64,000 nt of DNA from Deefgea chitinilytica (GTDB lineage: Bacteria > Pseudomonadota > Gammaproteobacteria > Burkholderiales > Chitinibacteraceae). The notes under the pieces are model-generated. The model searched no databases and had not been told where the DNA came from. It was given only the letters and a program-made list of their open reading frames with translations. Positions 53,863 to 62,403 of the stretch are shown one piece after another (the stretch's first letter is position 1; every line of letters starts with the position of its first letter). Location: positions 1 through 64,000 of the forward strand of contig NZ_WOFE01000009.1 in assembly GCF_016881405.1 (NCBI RefSeq), given 5' to 3'. A program made the translations under genes and the position numbers.

Positions 53863-54132
53863 ATGAAGACCGCGAAAAAAATATCGTTGATTCTGCTTGC
53901 GATCAGCCTGTTGCTACTCGGCAGTGCCTACCACATCCGCCAAGACGTACTCGATACGCCGCTATCGTACTTTGGTACCCATCAGAGCACCAAAATCAAA
54001 GCCAAACTACTGCTCACTGCAGATGAATTGGCGCACATTCAATCGTTTAGCGCGGATAAAAACGACAATATTGATAAATATATGCGGATTATGAATGGGG
54101 TAAAACTGCGTGAAGCAATTCAAGAAGGCTAA
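53863..54132 (+). CDS. Small membrane-anchored or exported unknown protein
   Basis: An 89-residue protein. The N-terminus MKTAKKISLILLAISLLLLGSAYHIR is a signal anchor or signal peptide without a lipobox. The remainder is charged and helical (ADELAHIQSFSADKNDNIDKYMR). ATG at 53863 follows AAGAGA, chosen over a longer form from 53791. No family recognised. A hairpin at 54135-54159 may terminate it and the convergent azoR. Confidence 0.5.
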   Translation: MKTAKKISLILLAISLLLLGSAYHIRQDVLDTPLSYFGTHQSTKIKAKLLLTADELAHIQSFSADKNDNIDKYMRIMNGVKLREAIQEG

Positions 54133-54134
54133 GC

Positions 54135-54165
54135 GCCGCCTGCACGGTGGCAAGGCGGCTTAGTT
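54135..54165. terminator. Possible bidirectional terminator
   Basis: GCCGCCT (54135-54141) pairs with AGGCGGC (54153-54159), followed by TTAGTTT. It sits between convergent genes; the T tract is weak. Confidence 0.5.
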
Positions 54166-54182
54166 TAGGCTAGCAAGACTAA

Positions 54183-54782
54183 TTAAGCGATATGGCTCAG
54201 ATTTTCGCGGGCGCTGGCCAGAGCAGGATCACGAACCTCAGGCCCCATATTTAAGCCTTCAGCAGCAATCACGCGTATATCGCTAATGCCTAAAAAGCCC
54301 AATACCACGCGCAGGTAATCAATATGCGCAACGCCGGTCGCGGTGCCTTGATGCAGGCCACCGGCAGTAGCAACGATAATGGCGCGTTTACCCTTGGCCA
54401 AACCTTCTGGGCCATTCGAGCCATATTTAAACGTTACACCGGCGACGGTAATCATATCAATCCACGCCTTGAGCTGGCTGGGCACCGAAAAGTTATACAT
54501 CGGCGCGCCAATGACCAGCACATCGGCCGCCAAAAATTCAGCCATCACCGCTTCTGATAAAGCCACTTGTGCGGCTTGCTCCGCATTGCGCGCTTCGGCA
54601 GGGGTGCCTTTGGCGGCTAAAAATACATCGTCCAGCTGCACATTCAATTGGCGGGTGACATCGCGATAGACCACGTTCACCGTTGGCTCGGCCAGGCGAA
54701 TGCTTTCGACCACTTCGCTAGTCAGTTGGCGTGATACCGAATGTTCGCCCAAAATGCTCGAATCAATATGGAGTAGGTTCAT
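54183..54782 (-). CDS. azoR: FMN-dependent NADH-azoreductase
   Basis: A 199-residue flavodoxin-fold enzyme that reduces azo bonds and quinones using NADH. AzoR landmarks are LLHIDSSILGEHSVSRQL at the N-terminus, the FMN-loop VIGAPMYNFSVPSQLKAWID, and IVATAGGLHQG. ATG at 54782 follows AAAGGA. A LysR-type regulator gene is divergent across 96 bp and is the likely regulator, as in many azoR loci. Confidence 0.94.
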   Translation of the reverse strand: MNLLHIDSSILGEHSVSRQLTSEVVESIRLAEPTVNVVYRDVTRQLNVQLDDVFLAAKGTPAEARNAEQAAQVALSEAVMAEFLAADVLVIGAPMYNFSVPSQLKAWIDMITVAGVTFKYGSNGPEGLAKGKRAIIVATAGGLHQGTATGVAHIDYLRVVLGFLGISDIRVIAAEGLNMGPEVRDPALASARENLSHIA

Positions 54783-54878
54783 GATGTAGTCCTTTGCAGT
54801 AATAAGTTAGATGCAGCCATCTTATATTTGGCGCAAAATCATAACTAGACAGCAAAATCAGGAAGGATTGTCCTATTT

Positions 54879-55778
54879 ATGTTAACAATTGATGTAGATT
54901 ACAACGACTACAGCTATTTTGCCTATGTGGTCGAGTTTGGTGGATTTTCGGCGGCGGCACGGCATATTGGGATTCCAAAATCGCGTTTATCGCGGCGAAT
55001 TGCGGCGCTCGAAGAACGACTCGGCGTGCGCTTGCTGCAGCGCAGTACCCGCAAACTCACGCTGACCGATGTAGGGCAGAAATTTCTCAACCATTGCCAA
55101 GCACTGCAACGCGAGGCCGAAGCCGCCGAATGCATCGTTGCCAGCGTCAAAGCCGAGCCATCGGGCCGCGTTCGTTTGAGCGTGCCGCCGGGATTACTCG
55201 ATCATTTAACGCCGGTCTTGCAGCGTTTTATTACTGAACATCCTAAAGTCATCCTCGAAACCATCACCACCACACGGCGAGTCGATTTGCTCGAAGAAGG
55301 CATCGACGTGGCGCTGCGTGTGCGCGCGACCGACGATGAAGATCCACAATGGGCCACGCGCCGCCTGCGCGCTACACGCGGGATGTTGGTCGCCAGCCCT
55401 GCTTTGGTCGCGCGTTTAGGTGGTTTAAGCACACCAGGCGCACTCGCTTTGGCTCCTGCGTTGGGTACAGTGGCGGCCGATCAGATGATTCATTGGCGGC
55501 TGGTGAATGCGGCAGGAGAAGTGCGCGAATTTGTGCTGCCACCGCGCTTGGTCAGCGAGCATTTTGGCTTGCGCCGCCAAGCGGCGATTGATGGGCTGGG
55601 CGTGACGATGTTGCCGATGGAAAACGCCCGCGCAGATATCGAGGCGGGCTTATTGGTTGAAGTGCTGCCCGAATGGCGCTTTCCGCTCAGCCATTTACAA
55701 GCGGTCTACGCCAGCCAACGCGGCTTATCCCCAGCTGTGCGAGCATTATTGGATTTATTGGTCGAGACGATGGTTTGA
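54879..55778 (+). CDS. LysR-family transcriptional regulator, probably of azoR
   Basis: A 299-residue LTTR with an N-terminal winged helix-turn-helix (YFAYVVEFGGFSAAARHIGIPKSRLSRRIAALEERLGV) and a LysR substrate domain from about 90 (PSGRVRLSVPPGLL, VDLLEEGIDVALRV). Its place opposite azoR suggests it controls that gene in response to an electrophile or quinone. The intergenic AGGA-N7-TCCT near 54.86 kb is a possible site. A strong shared terminator follows. Confidence 0.92.
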   Translation: MLTIDVDYNDYSYFAYVVEFGGFSAAARHIGIPKSRLSRRIAALEERLGVRLLQRSTRKLTLTDVGQKFLNHCQALQREAEAAECIVASVKAEPSGRVRLSVPPGLLDHLTPVLQRFITEHPKVILETITTTRRVDLLEEGIDVALRVRATDDEDPQWATRRLRATRGMLVASPALVARLGGLSTPGALALAPALGTVAADQMIHWRLVNAAGEVREFVLPPRLVSEHFGLRRQAAIDGLGVTMLPMENARADIEAGLLVEVLPEWRFPLSHLQAVYASQRGLSPAVRALLDLLVETMV

Positions 55779-55805
55779 TAATTTGAACTACTCAACAATG
55801 CCGAC

Positions 55806-55836
55806 AAAAAAGCCTCGCGACTGCGAGGCTTTTTAA
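55806..55836. terminator. Bidirectional terminator
   Basis: AAAAAGCCTCGC / GCGAGGCTTTTT with a GACT loop between the convergent LysR and sstT genes. Confidence 0.92.
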
Positions 55837-55868
55837 CTGAAACTAGCCTAGTTAGGCAGCAATTACGC

Positions 55869-57113
55869 TTAAACGCGTTCGCTCGCCAACTCGCCAGCAA
55901 CTGCAGCGGTATTTTCTGCGGCCATACATGCTGCCGCAGTAAACAGCACGTCGGTTGAGCTATTGAGTGCCGTTTCAGCAGAATCTTGTACCACGCCGAT
56001 GATGAAACCCACCGCCACCACTTGCATCGCCACATCCGCATTCATACCAAACAAACTACATGCCAACGGAATCAGCAACAATGAACCACCCGCTACACCC
56101 GAAGCACCACAAGCGCCAATCGCCGAAATCACGCTGAGCAATAGCGCCGTTGGTAGGTCAACTGGAATACCCAAAGTATGTACCGCAGCCAGCGTCAAGA
56201 CCGAAATCGTAATCGCGGCACCCGCCATATTGATCGTCGCCCCCAATGGGATCGACACTGAATACGTATCTTCATCCAAACCCAGCTTTTCACACAACGC
56301 TAAATTCACCGGAATATTCGCCGCCGAGCTGCGGGTAAAGAACGCCGTCAGCGCACTTTCGCGCAAGCACGTAAAGACCAAAGGATAAGGATTGCGGCGT
56401 ATCATCAAAAAGACGATCAGTGGATTAACGACCAGCGCCATAAACACCATTGCGCCGACCAGCACCAGCAGCAAGTGTGAATAACCGAGTAGCGATGACA
56501 AGCCCGTCGTTGCCACGGCTTCCGCCACCAGACCAAACACACCAAACGGCGCAAAGCGAATCACCATCTGCACCACTTTGCTCACCGCGCCCGCCATATC
56601 ATCGAGCGCCTGTTTGGTGCTGGCGCTCGCACGCTGCAAAGCCAAGCCCAATGCCACAGCCCAAGCCAAAATGCCGATGTAATTGCCGCTCGATAACGCT
56701 TTGACTGGATTCTCGAAAATCTGAAACAGCAGTGTGCGCAATACTTCGGTAATCCCGCCTGGCGGCGTAGTGCCATTAGCTGGCGCAACCAACGTCAGCA
56801 TCGACGGAAACATAAAGCTCGCCAACACGCCAATCAGCGCCGCACTAAAAGTACCAATCAAATACAGAAAAATCACGCCACGCATCTGTGTTTGCGCGCC
56901 CTGCTTTTTGCTCGCAATCGCGTGCATCACCAGCAAAAACACCAAGATCGGCGCAACCGCTTTAAGGCCACTAACAAAAATCGATCCGAGCAGCGCCGCT
57001 TGCTGACCCGCCGCGGGAAAAAAGAAAGCCAGCGCAATGCCGGCCATCATCCCAAATAAAATTTGCAGCACAATATTGCCCTGCAATAGCTTATTCATCA
57101 TCATCTTAAACAT
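55869..57113 (-). CDS. sstT: Na+/serine-threonine symporter SstT
   Basis: A 414-residue dicarboxylate/amino-acid:cation symporter. SstT landmarks are [24 protein letters not shown], the reentrant [13 protein letters not shown] and [12 protein letters not shown], and the late [24 protein letters not shown]. It imports serine and threonine with Na+. ATG at 57113 has GGAGT 5 nt upstream, preferred over GTG at 57116. It is monocistronic. Confidence 0.94.
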   Translation of the reverse strand: MFKMMMNKLLQGNIVLQILFGMMAGIALAFFFPAAGQQAALLGSIFVSGLKAVAPILVFLLVMHAIASKKQGAQTQMRGVIFLYLIGTFSAALIGVLASFMFPSMLTLVAPANGTTPPGGITEVLRTLLFQIFENPVKALSSGNYIGILAWAVALGLALQRASASTKQALDDMAGAVSKVVQMVIRFAPFGVFGLVAEAVATTGLSSLLGYSHLLLVLVGAMVFMALVVNPLIVFLMIRRNPYPLVFTCLRESALTAFFTRSSAANIPVNLALCEKLGLDEDTYSVSIPLGATINMAGAAITISVLTLAAVHTLGIPVDLPTALLLSVISAIGACGASGVAGGSLLLIPLACSLFGMNADVAMQVVAVGFIIGVVQDSAETALNSSTDVLFTAAACMAAENTAAVAGELASERV

Positions 57114-57324
57114 CACAACTCCTTATACTGCTTTGTTTTAACACGCCAAATTTCGCAGGCGCGAACTTATAGCCGTATCAGACCATGCCGCTGAGATTGT
57201 AAGAATTAGGGCTTGCACCAATGAGGAAGGATAATTTGCGCCAGCGCAAATAGGATAGGGCGTGGCGGACGTTGAGCGTAGCGGTTTGCAATGCAACGCT
57301 TTCAAATGGAGCCGCATTGGATTT

Positions 57325-57354
57325 ATCTCGCTCATTTTTGAAAATAAGCGAGAT
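57325..57354. repeat. Near-perfect 14-bp stem hairpin
   Basis: ATCTCGCTCATTTT (57325-57338) and AAAATAAGCGAGAT (57341-57354) pair with a single mismatch and a 2-nt loop. There is no U tract, so it is not a standard terminator. Confidence 0.55.
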
Positions 57355-57368
57355 GAGTTTAACCCTAA

Positions 57369-57413
57369 GTATTACTAGATAAGTATTATTCAGCAAGCGC
57401 TAGCTGGCAATAC
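57369..57413. repeat. Degenerate palindromic intergenic element
   Basis: GTATTACTAG ... CTAGCTGGCAATAC, related to the GGTATTGCT...AGCAATACC subfamily. It ends 8 bp from the stop codon of the solute-binding protein gene. Confidence 0.45.
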
Positions 57414-57421
57414 ATCGACTA

Positions 57422-58228
57422 TTATTTACTTGGGTTGATCGTGAAAATCCGCTGAATTGGCGCGCTGCTATTGGGGCCAAACCAGCGGTTAAAAATCGCC
57501 AACGCTTCGCCGCTTTTTTCCATATCGACCAAGGCATTATTGATCGCGGCTTGAAGCGCTTTTTCGCCTTTTGGAATACCGACCGCGTAAATTTCCAAGG
57601 CCAATGAAAAATCACTCAGCGCAAATCGACTGCGCTGCGCTTCGGGCATTTTATTGAGCGCCATTGCCAACACCGGTGCATCATCGACAACCCCGTCGAC
57701 CACCTCGGCAGTTAGCGCTTTGATCATTTCAGGCACGTCATCAAATTCGGCCAGCTTGGTTTTGGGGAAATTTTGCCGCAGCAATTTAGCACCGGTGGAT
57801 GCGGTGACCGCGGATAAATGAGCGCCCGCTAGATCTTTCTCGCTATTAAAACGGCCTTTTTTCGCCAAAACACGCGTATCGGTGACGAAATAACCAACGC
57901 TAAAATCGATTTCCTTATCGCGCTCAGGCGTGCGCGACAGTACCGCGACAACAATATCGGCTTTATTTTGCTTCAGCCACGGCAAGCGATCGTTTGATTC
58001 TAGCGTTTTGAAAATGGGCTTTACATTCAAACGCTTGGCAATACCCTGCGCAAATTCGATGTCGTAACCTTTCAACACGCGAGTTTGTGGATCAAGAATA
58101 GAAAACGGCGGCGATGAATCACGCACGCCAATTACAATCGTACCGCTGCGCTGGATAGTTTCGAGAGACGATGCCGCTGCCAGCGCGGTAGCCAGCAACA
58201 GCGTAGCGGTCAAAATGATGCGTAACAT
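57422..58228 (-). CDS. Periplasmic amino-acid-binding protein, family 3 (GltI-like, orphan)
   Basis: A 268-residue secreted binder: signal peptide MLRIILTATLLLATALAAAS, then TIVIGVRDSSPPFSILDPQTRVLKGYDIEFAQGIAKRL and RTPERDKEIDFSVGYFVTDTRVL, which match glutamate/aspartate-type binding proteins of the GltI group. ATG at 58228 follows AGAGG. No permease or ATPase is adjacent. It is the fourth binding protein without a transporter in this window. Confidence 0.88.
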   Translation of the reverse strand: MLRIILTATLLLATALAAASSLETIQRSGTIVIGVRDSSPPFSILDPQTRVLKGYDIEFAQGIAKRLNVKPIFKTLESNDRLPWLKQNKADIVVAVLSRTPERDKEIDFSVGYFVTDTRVLAKKGRFNSEKDLAGAHLSAVTASTGAKLLRQNFPKTKLAEFDDVPEMIKALTAEVVDGVVDDAPVLAMALNKMPEAQRSRFALSDFSLALEIYAVGIPKGEKALQAAINNALVDMEKSGEALAIFNRWFGPNSSAPIQRIFTINPSK

Positions 58229-58372
58229 AGTGAGCCTCTTTGACGATGGTTTACTTTCAGGTGTAGCAGATTTATAGCTAAGCCGCCAAACATCGCTGCG
58301 GCACATGCTGTGGTGCTGGCAGTGTAGGTGAAACATGACAATTGGCTAGCTAGGGAAAAGGCTTAATCTTCA

Positions 58373-59512
58373 TTACGACAAGGGGACAAGCCGCAGCAGA
58401 GCGCCATCCGCTTCATCGGTCAGCAGATAAAGCAAGCCATCGGGTCCCACGCGAACGTCGCGAATGCGACCAAACTGATTTTTGAGCAAACGCTCTTCGT
58501 GCACCACACGCCCGCCATCCAACTCTAAACGCACCAGCATTTGATATTTGAGCGCACCAAGGAATAGATTGCCCTGCCACTGCGGAAATGCTTTGCCTTG
58601 ATAAAACGCCAAGCCCGACGGCGCAATCGACGGCGTCCATTGATAAATCGGCTGCTCCATACCCGCTTTGGCGCTACCTTCGCCAATTTGAGTGCCGATT
58701 CCGTAATTCACACCATACGTAATCACCGGCCAGCCATAGTTGCGGCCAGCACGAACAATATTCAGCTCGTCACCGCCTTGCGGCCCATGCTCGGTCGACC
58801 ACAGCTCACCACTAACAGGGTTTATGGCCGCACCCTGCATATTACGGTGTCCGTAGCTGTATACCTCCGGTCTTGCATCACTACGTTGCCGGAATGGATT
58901 GTCAGTTGGAAAACGACCATCATCGTGTAGGCGCACCGCTTTTCCGGCAAGATCATTAAGTTGCTGCGCGCGGTCTTTTTCGCCACGATCACCCTGCGTA
59001 ATCAGCAGCATACCACTGCGATCAAACACCAAGCGCGAGCCAAAATGAACGCCAGCGCCACTGCCTGGGCGTTGCCGATAAATCTGCTGGATGTTTTCTA
59101 AACGATGCCCTTTTGCATCGCTCAACCATTGCCCACGCGCCACTTGCGTGGATGCGCCACGCCCTTCTTGCCCTGCGTAGGAAAAATACACCCAACGATT
59201 TTGGGCAAAATTCGGATGCAACGCCACATCGAGTAAACCACCCTGACCGCTAGCAACCACCGTCGGCACGCCCGCCACGGGGCGCGGATCCAACTCGCCC
59301 TTGGCGGAAATAAGGCGCAAGCGCCCTTCGCGCTCGGTAACGAGCATTCGACCATCCGGCAAAAAGGCTAAGCCCCACGGATGCGCCAAACCACGCGTCA
59401 GCGTTTGCACCCGAAAATCATGTCGTTCCGAGCGAATCACCTCATCCGCGGCCTGCGCGAACGTCAGCACAGCTAAGCAACTACACGCAATTGGGTAGCG
59501 AATTTTGAACAT
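58373..59512 (-). CDS. PQQ-dependent aldose sugar dehydrogenase (YliI/Asd-like)
   Basis: A 379-residue periplasmic six-bladed beta-propeller enzyme with signal peptide ending FAQAAD. Landmarks are LAHPWGLAFLPDGRMLVTEREG, LLDVALHPNFAQNRWVYFSYA, the active-site region GSGAGVHFGSRLVFD, and STEHGPQGGDELNIVRAGRNYGWP. It oxidises aldose sugars with PQQ and passes electrons to the respiratory chain; PQQ must be supplied since no pqq genes are here. ATG at 59512 follows GGAG. Confidence 0.92.
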   Translation of the reverse strand: MFKIRYPIACSCLAVLTFAQAADEVIRSERHDFRVQTLTRGLAHPWGLAFLPDGRMLVTEREGRLRLISAKGELDPRPVAGVPTVVASGQGGLLDVALHPNFAQNRWVYFSYAGQEGRGASTQVARGQWLSDAKGHRLENIQQIYRQRPGSGAGVHFGSRLVFDRSGMLLITQGDRGEKDRAQQLNDLAGKAVRLHDDGRFPTDNPFRQRSDARPEVYSYGHRNMQGAAINPVSGELWSTEHGPQGGDELNIVRAGRNYGWPVITYGVNYGIGTQIGEGSAKAGMEQPIYQWTPSIAPSGLAFYQGKAFPQWQGNLFLGALKYQMLVRLELDGGRVVHEERLLKNQFGRIRDVRVGPDGLLYLLTDEADGALLRLVPLS

Positions 59513-59612
59513 AGCGGACTCCATCCTCTTGGCTCACCACCAGCATAGGTCAGTTGGGACGGTTTAAACACACGCACAATACGTGGCCAACTTTCCGCAA
59601 AAACAGTCTCAC

Positions 59613-60329
59613 TTAGCTCGGCATCGAACCATCATTTTGCCCGCTCAGCCGTTCCTGCATATAGCGACGTATCGTCTTATTGGCGGCATCAGATAAATGA
59701 CTAAACTCCAAGCCATGTAGGACGTGGTCTTCGCTGATCTCGCTAAATTTACTACGAATGATGGCTTTGGCTTCAACGGTCAGCGAGCCAGTTTCAAATG
59801 GCAACACCAAGAGTAGCTTGAGCTCTTCGCCAATCAGCCCTAATGGCGCGTGATATTCCACTTGCATCCCTTGCTCAGAGAGATTGAGCATCATCGCGCG
59901 GCGGCGCATATCACCTGTTCGTTCGAGCAAAATCGCTTGCTGCAAAGCCACCCGTGGATAGTTACGACTTTGTTCCACTCGTATTTGCTCAGGCCATTGC
60001 AGCGCAATCGTCCAATGGGCTTGCTGTGGCAGCAACTGCGCGTTGGAATCAAAACACAAAACGCCATTGGCAACCGCCATCCGAATATGCAAAGTACTCG
60101 CACTATTAAACTTAACCCGCACATCTAGCTGATCCGCTTTCGCTAACGGGCGAATCAGCAAAGATTGCCCCGCAATCACTTGCACGACTTGAGCGCGTAA
60201 TTGAGTTGCACTCTGTTGAGGCAGGCTCATAAACACGGTCTTACCTTCCTGCAAATACGGGCTTGATACCAATTGCTGGCTCAACTCTAGCTCGACCGCA
60301 CTGTCTTTCTTAGGCTGGATTTGACTCAT
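59613..60329 (-). CDS. ycgR: YcgR-like PilZ-domain c-di-GMP receptor
   Basis: About 238 residues: an N-terminal YcgR/PilZN domain (about 25-110) and a C-terminal PilZ domain with the c-di-GMP signature RNYPR (RxxxR) followed by LNLSEQGMQV (N-x-S-x-x-G). YcgR slows flagellar rotation when c-di-GMP is bound, so this links to the two diguanylate cyclases in the window. ATG at 60329 has GGAG 8 nt upstream; earlier ATG/GTG codons lie too close to it. It is monocistronic. Confidence 0.88.
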   Translation of the reverse strand: MSQIQPKKDSAVELELSQQLVSSPYLQEGKTVFMSLPQQSATQLRAQVVQVIAGQSLLIRPLAKADQLDVRVKFNSASTLHIRMAVANGVLCFDSNAQLLPQQAHWTIALQWPEQIRVEQSRNYPRVALQQAILLERTGDMRRRAMMLNLSEQGMQVEYHAPLGLIGEELKLLLVLPFETGSLTVEAKAIIRSKFSEISEDHVLHGLEFSHLSDAANKTIRRYMQERLSGQNDGSMPS

Positions 60330-60599
60330 GGCCATCACTCCAAAATCGAATGGACATAAAGATGACTTAATTGGTAAGCAAAAGCAAGGCTAGTGTGTGT
60401 TTAAATTTTTATTTCGTTGGCAAGGTCGCCAAGCCATTTTTCGCGGATAACACGCCTACCAACATCGATCTCAGCACTACCGCTTATCAGTTGGCTCGAG
60501 TGCGGTGATCAACGTCCTCCAACGCAGCGCTTTCGGGCCGATAAAGTTCTTAGGCTTGGCTGGTAAACCCAAGATCAATAGATGCATTCGAGGTAGATC

Positions 60600-61583
60600 A
60601 TGCGGATTATCGAATCAGACGTCAGCTTAACAGCGCAGCGCAGTTTTCAGCGGGAACGCAGCGAGCGCGTATCAATTCGCTATGAAGCGCCGCGCCCTGT
60701 GCCAAACAATGTCGACGAGTCGGTGAGCATTTCCAGTGCCGCGCGGATGATTGAAGAGCAAGAAGAAGCCGTCAATAACGACCCGCGCCTCAGAATGATT
60801 AAAAGCTTACTCGAAGCAATGTTAGGCCATGAAATAAAGCTAGGGCATCAGGCGCCAGACACTAATAAAGCTGAGCTACAGAGCAATACCCAAACAACAA
60901 CCCAAATCGAAGATGGTTTTAGCATCGAATATCACGCCAGCGAGCAAGAAAGCGAACAAACGCAATTTAATGCCGAGGGCGTCATCAAAACCGCCGATGG
61001 TCGTGAAATTAGCTTTAGCAGCGAACTCAAATTGAGCCGCAGTTTTAGCCAAACGGTCGATATCAACATCGCCACCGGCAGCGCCGCGCGGCCAAAGAAA
61101 GACCCGCTGGTGCTCAATTACGATGCGCCCGTTGCGACGCTCTCAGATAAAACTTTCCAATTTGATATCGATGCCGATGGGAAAAATGAAAGCCTGCATA
61201 TGCTCACCCGAGGCAGCGCTTATTTGGCGCTGGATCGCAATCGCGATGGCAAAATCAATGATGGCAAAGAGTTATTTGGCGCGCAAAGTGGCAATGGCTT
61301 TGCCGATTTGACGCAATACGATGGCGACCAAAACGGTTGGATTGATGAGGCCGACACGGTGTATGCCGACCTCAAACTCTGGCTAAAAGACGCCAGCGGT
61401 CAAGATCAGTTGCTCAGCATCAGCCAGCTGCGCATCGGTGCGATTTCTGTCCGCTATGCGCGTGGCGACTTTGATTTGAATAATCAGCAAAACCAGAACT
61501 ATGGCCAAATCCGTAGTTCTGGCGTCTATTTAAAAGAAAACGGTCAAGTCGGCACGCTGCAGCAAGTCGATCTGAGCGTTTAA
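60600..61583 (+). CDS. EF-hand-like calcium-binding protein of unknown function
   Basis: A 327-residue protein without a signal peptide. The N-terminal third is charged and helical (ISSAARMIEEQEEAVNN). The C-terminal half has calcium-loop motifs: DRNRDGKINDGKE (about 221-233, an EF-hand/dockerin-type D-x-N-x-D-G loop) and YDGDQNGWIDEAD (about 245-257), plus an earlier DIDADGKNE. It looks like the VCBS/Ca-binding proteins found in aquatic proteobacteria. ATG at 60600 follows AGGT. The absence of a signal peptide suggests cytoplasmic action or Type I secretion, which cannot be decided here. Confidence 0.75.
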   Translation: MRIIESDVSLTAQRSFQRERSERVSIRYEAPRPVPNNVDESVSISSAARMIEEQEEAVNNDPRLRMIKSLLEAMLGHEIKLGHQAPDTNKAELQSNTQTTTQIEDGFSIEYHASEQESEQTQFNAEGVIKTADGREISFSSELKLSRSFSQTVDINIATGSAARPKKDPLVLNYDAPVATLSDKTFQFDIDADGKNESLHMLTRGSAYLALDRNRDGKINDGKELFGAQSGNGFADLTQYDGDQNGWIDEADTVYADLKLWLKDASGQDQLLSISQLRIGAISVRYARGDFDLNNQQNQNYGQIRSSGVYLKENGQVGTLQQVDLSV

Positions 61584-61641
61584 TCATTCTCGCCAAAACG
61601 GGTGAACAGCATAGGCCATTCATCCAACTCGCCGCACTCAA

Positions 61642-62205
61642 TTACTGTGGATATAACAGCGGTGCCGTGATGGCCTGCACGCGTAAAACATCGCGCAAGC
61701 GGCGGTCGTCTTTGTTTTGTTGATTTAGATTTTCCAACTCGCGTTGATAACGGCGGCGGTCTTTGTCATTGCCTGCAGCCTTGATTTTGTCTTGTAACCT
61801 GTCGCGCTGGCTAGCGTATTGGCTAATCCGCCATTCGGTTTGTTCTAAATCACGCTGAATCGTGAAGCGTTGAAACCCACGTTGATAGGCACTTTGAAAC
61901 GCAGCTTGGCTCGCTGCTGGACAAACATTTGCCGCTGGCGTACCACGCAGGCCGACTTGATAACCATTCGATGCGGTGCAATAACTGCGTAGACCTTCAC
62001 TGCGGCCACTATTGTATAAATTCAAATCGGGTTTTACTTTTTGCTTGCGACACGACTCAGCATGATCGGCGGCACGGGATTCATAGCCATTTTGTCCGTC
62101 CTTCAGGCCAATGCTATACCAGTCTCCGGTGCGGCATTCACTTTCACTCAAGGTAGAACAGGCACTCATCAGCAAAACGAGGGATAGGGCAATCAGGATA
62201 CGCAT
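61642..62205 (-). CDS. DUF2799 family lipoprotein
   Basis: A 187-residue lipoprotein with lipobox MSAC (Cys near residue 16). The domain DWYSIGLKDGQNGYESRAADHAESC and YNSGRSEGLRSYCTASNGYQVGLRG match DUF2799. A helical coiled tail (EQTEWRISQYASQRDRLQDKI and RYQRELENLNQQNK) follows. The function of this family is unknown. It is monocistronic, 58 bp past the convergent Ca-binding gene. Confidence 0.85.
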   Translation of the reverse strand: MRILIALSLVLLMSACSTLSESECRTGDWYSIGLKDGQNGYESRAADHAESCRKQKVKPDLNLYNSGRSEGLRSYCTASNGYQVGLRGTPAANVCPAASQAAFQSAYQRGFQRFTIQRDLEQTEWRISQYASQRDRLQDKIKAAGNDKDRRRYQRELENLNQQNKDDRRLRDVLRVQAITAPLLYPQ

Positions 62206-62345
62206 TACTAACTCTTTGTCATATTGAATGGCGGCATTCTAATGACGAGCTTGCAGTAAATCTGGTGAAAAGTAACAGCAACGCGCCGCATTATTCACAC
62301 CGCATAATGGACGATTTGCGCTTCTCTCTCGGCGGGATGAACTGA

Positions 62346-62383
62346 ATAAAAAGCCGCTCGACCTCACTGTCGCGCGGCTTTGC
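62346..62383 (-). terminator. Terminator of the YeiH-like gene
   Basis: AAGCCGC / GCGGCTT plus inner CGAC/GTCG pairing; on the minus strand it ends in TTTTTATTC about 20 bp past the stop at 62404. Confidence 0.78.
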
Positions 62384-62403
62384 TTATTTATAATATCAGC
62401 GAT

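Larger units (their letters stand above)
57114..57421. other. Intergenic region between sstT and the solute-binding protein gene
   Basis: This 308-bp gap between two minus-strand genes holds a near-perfect hairpin (57325-57354) and a degenerate palindromic element (57369-57413). The sstT promoter should lie at its left end; no other gene was found. Confidence 0.5.
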
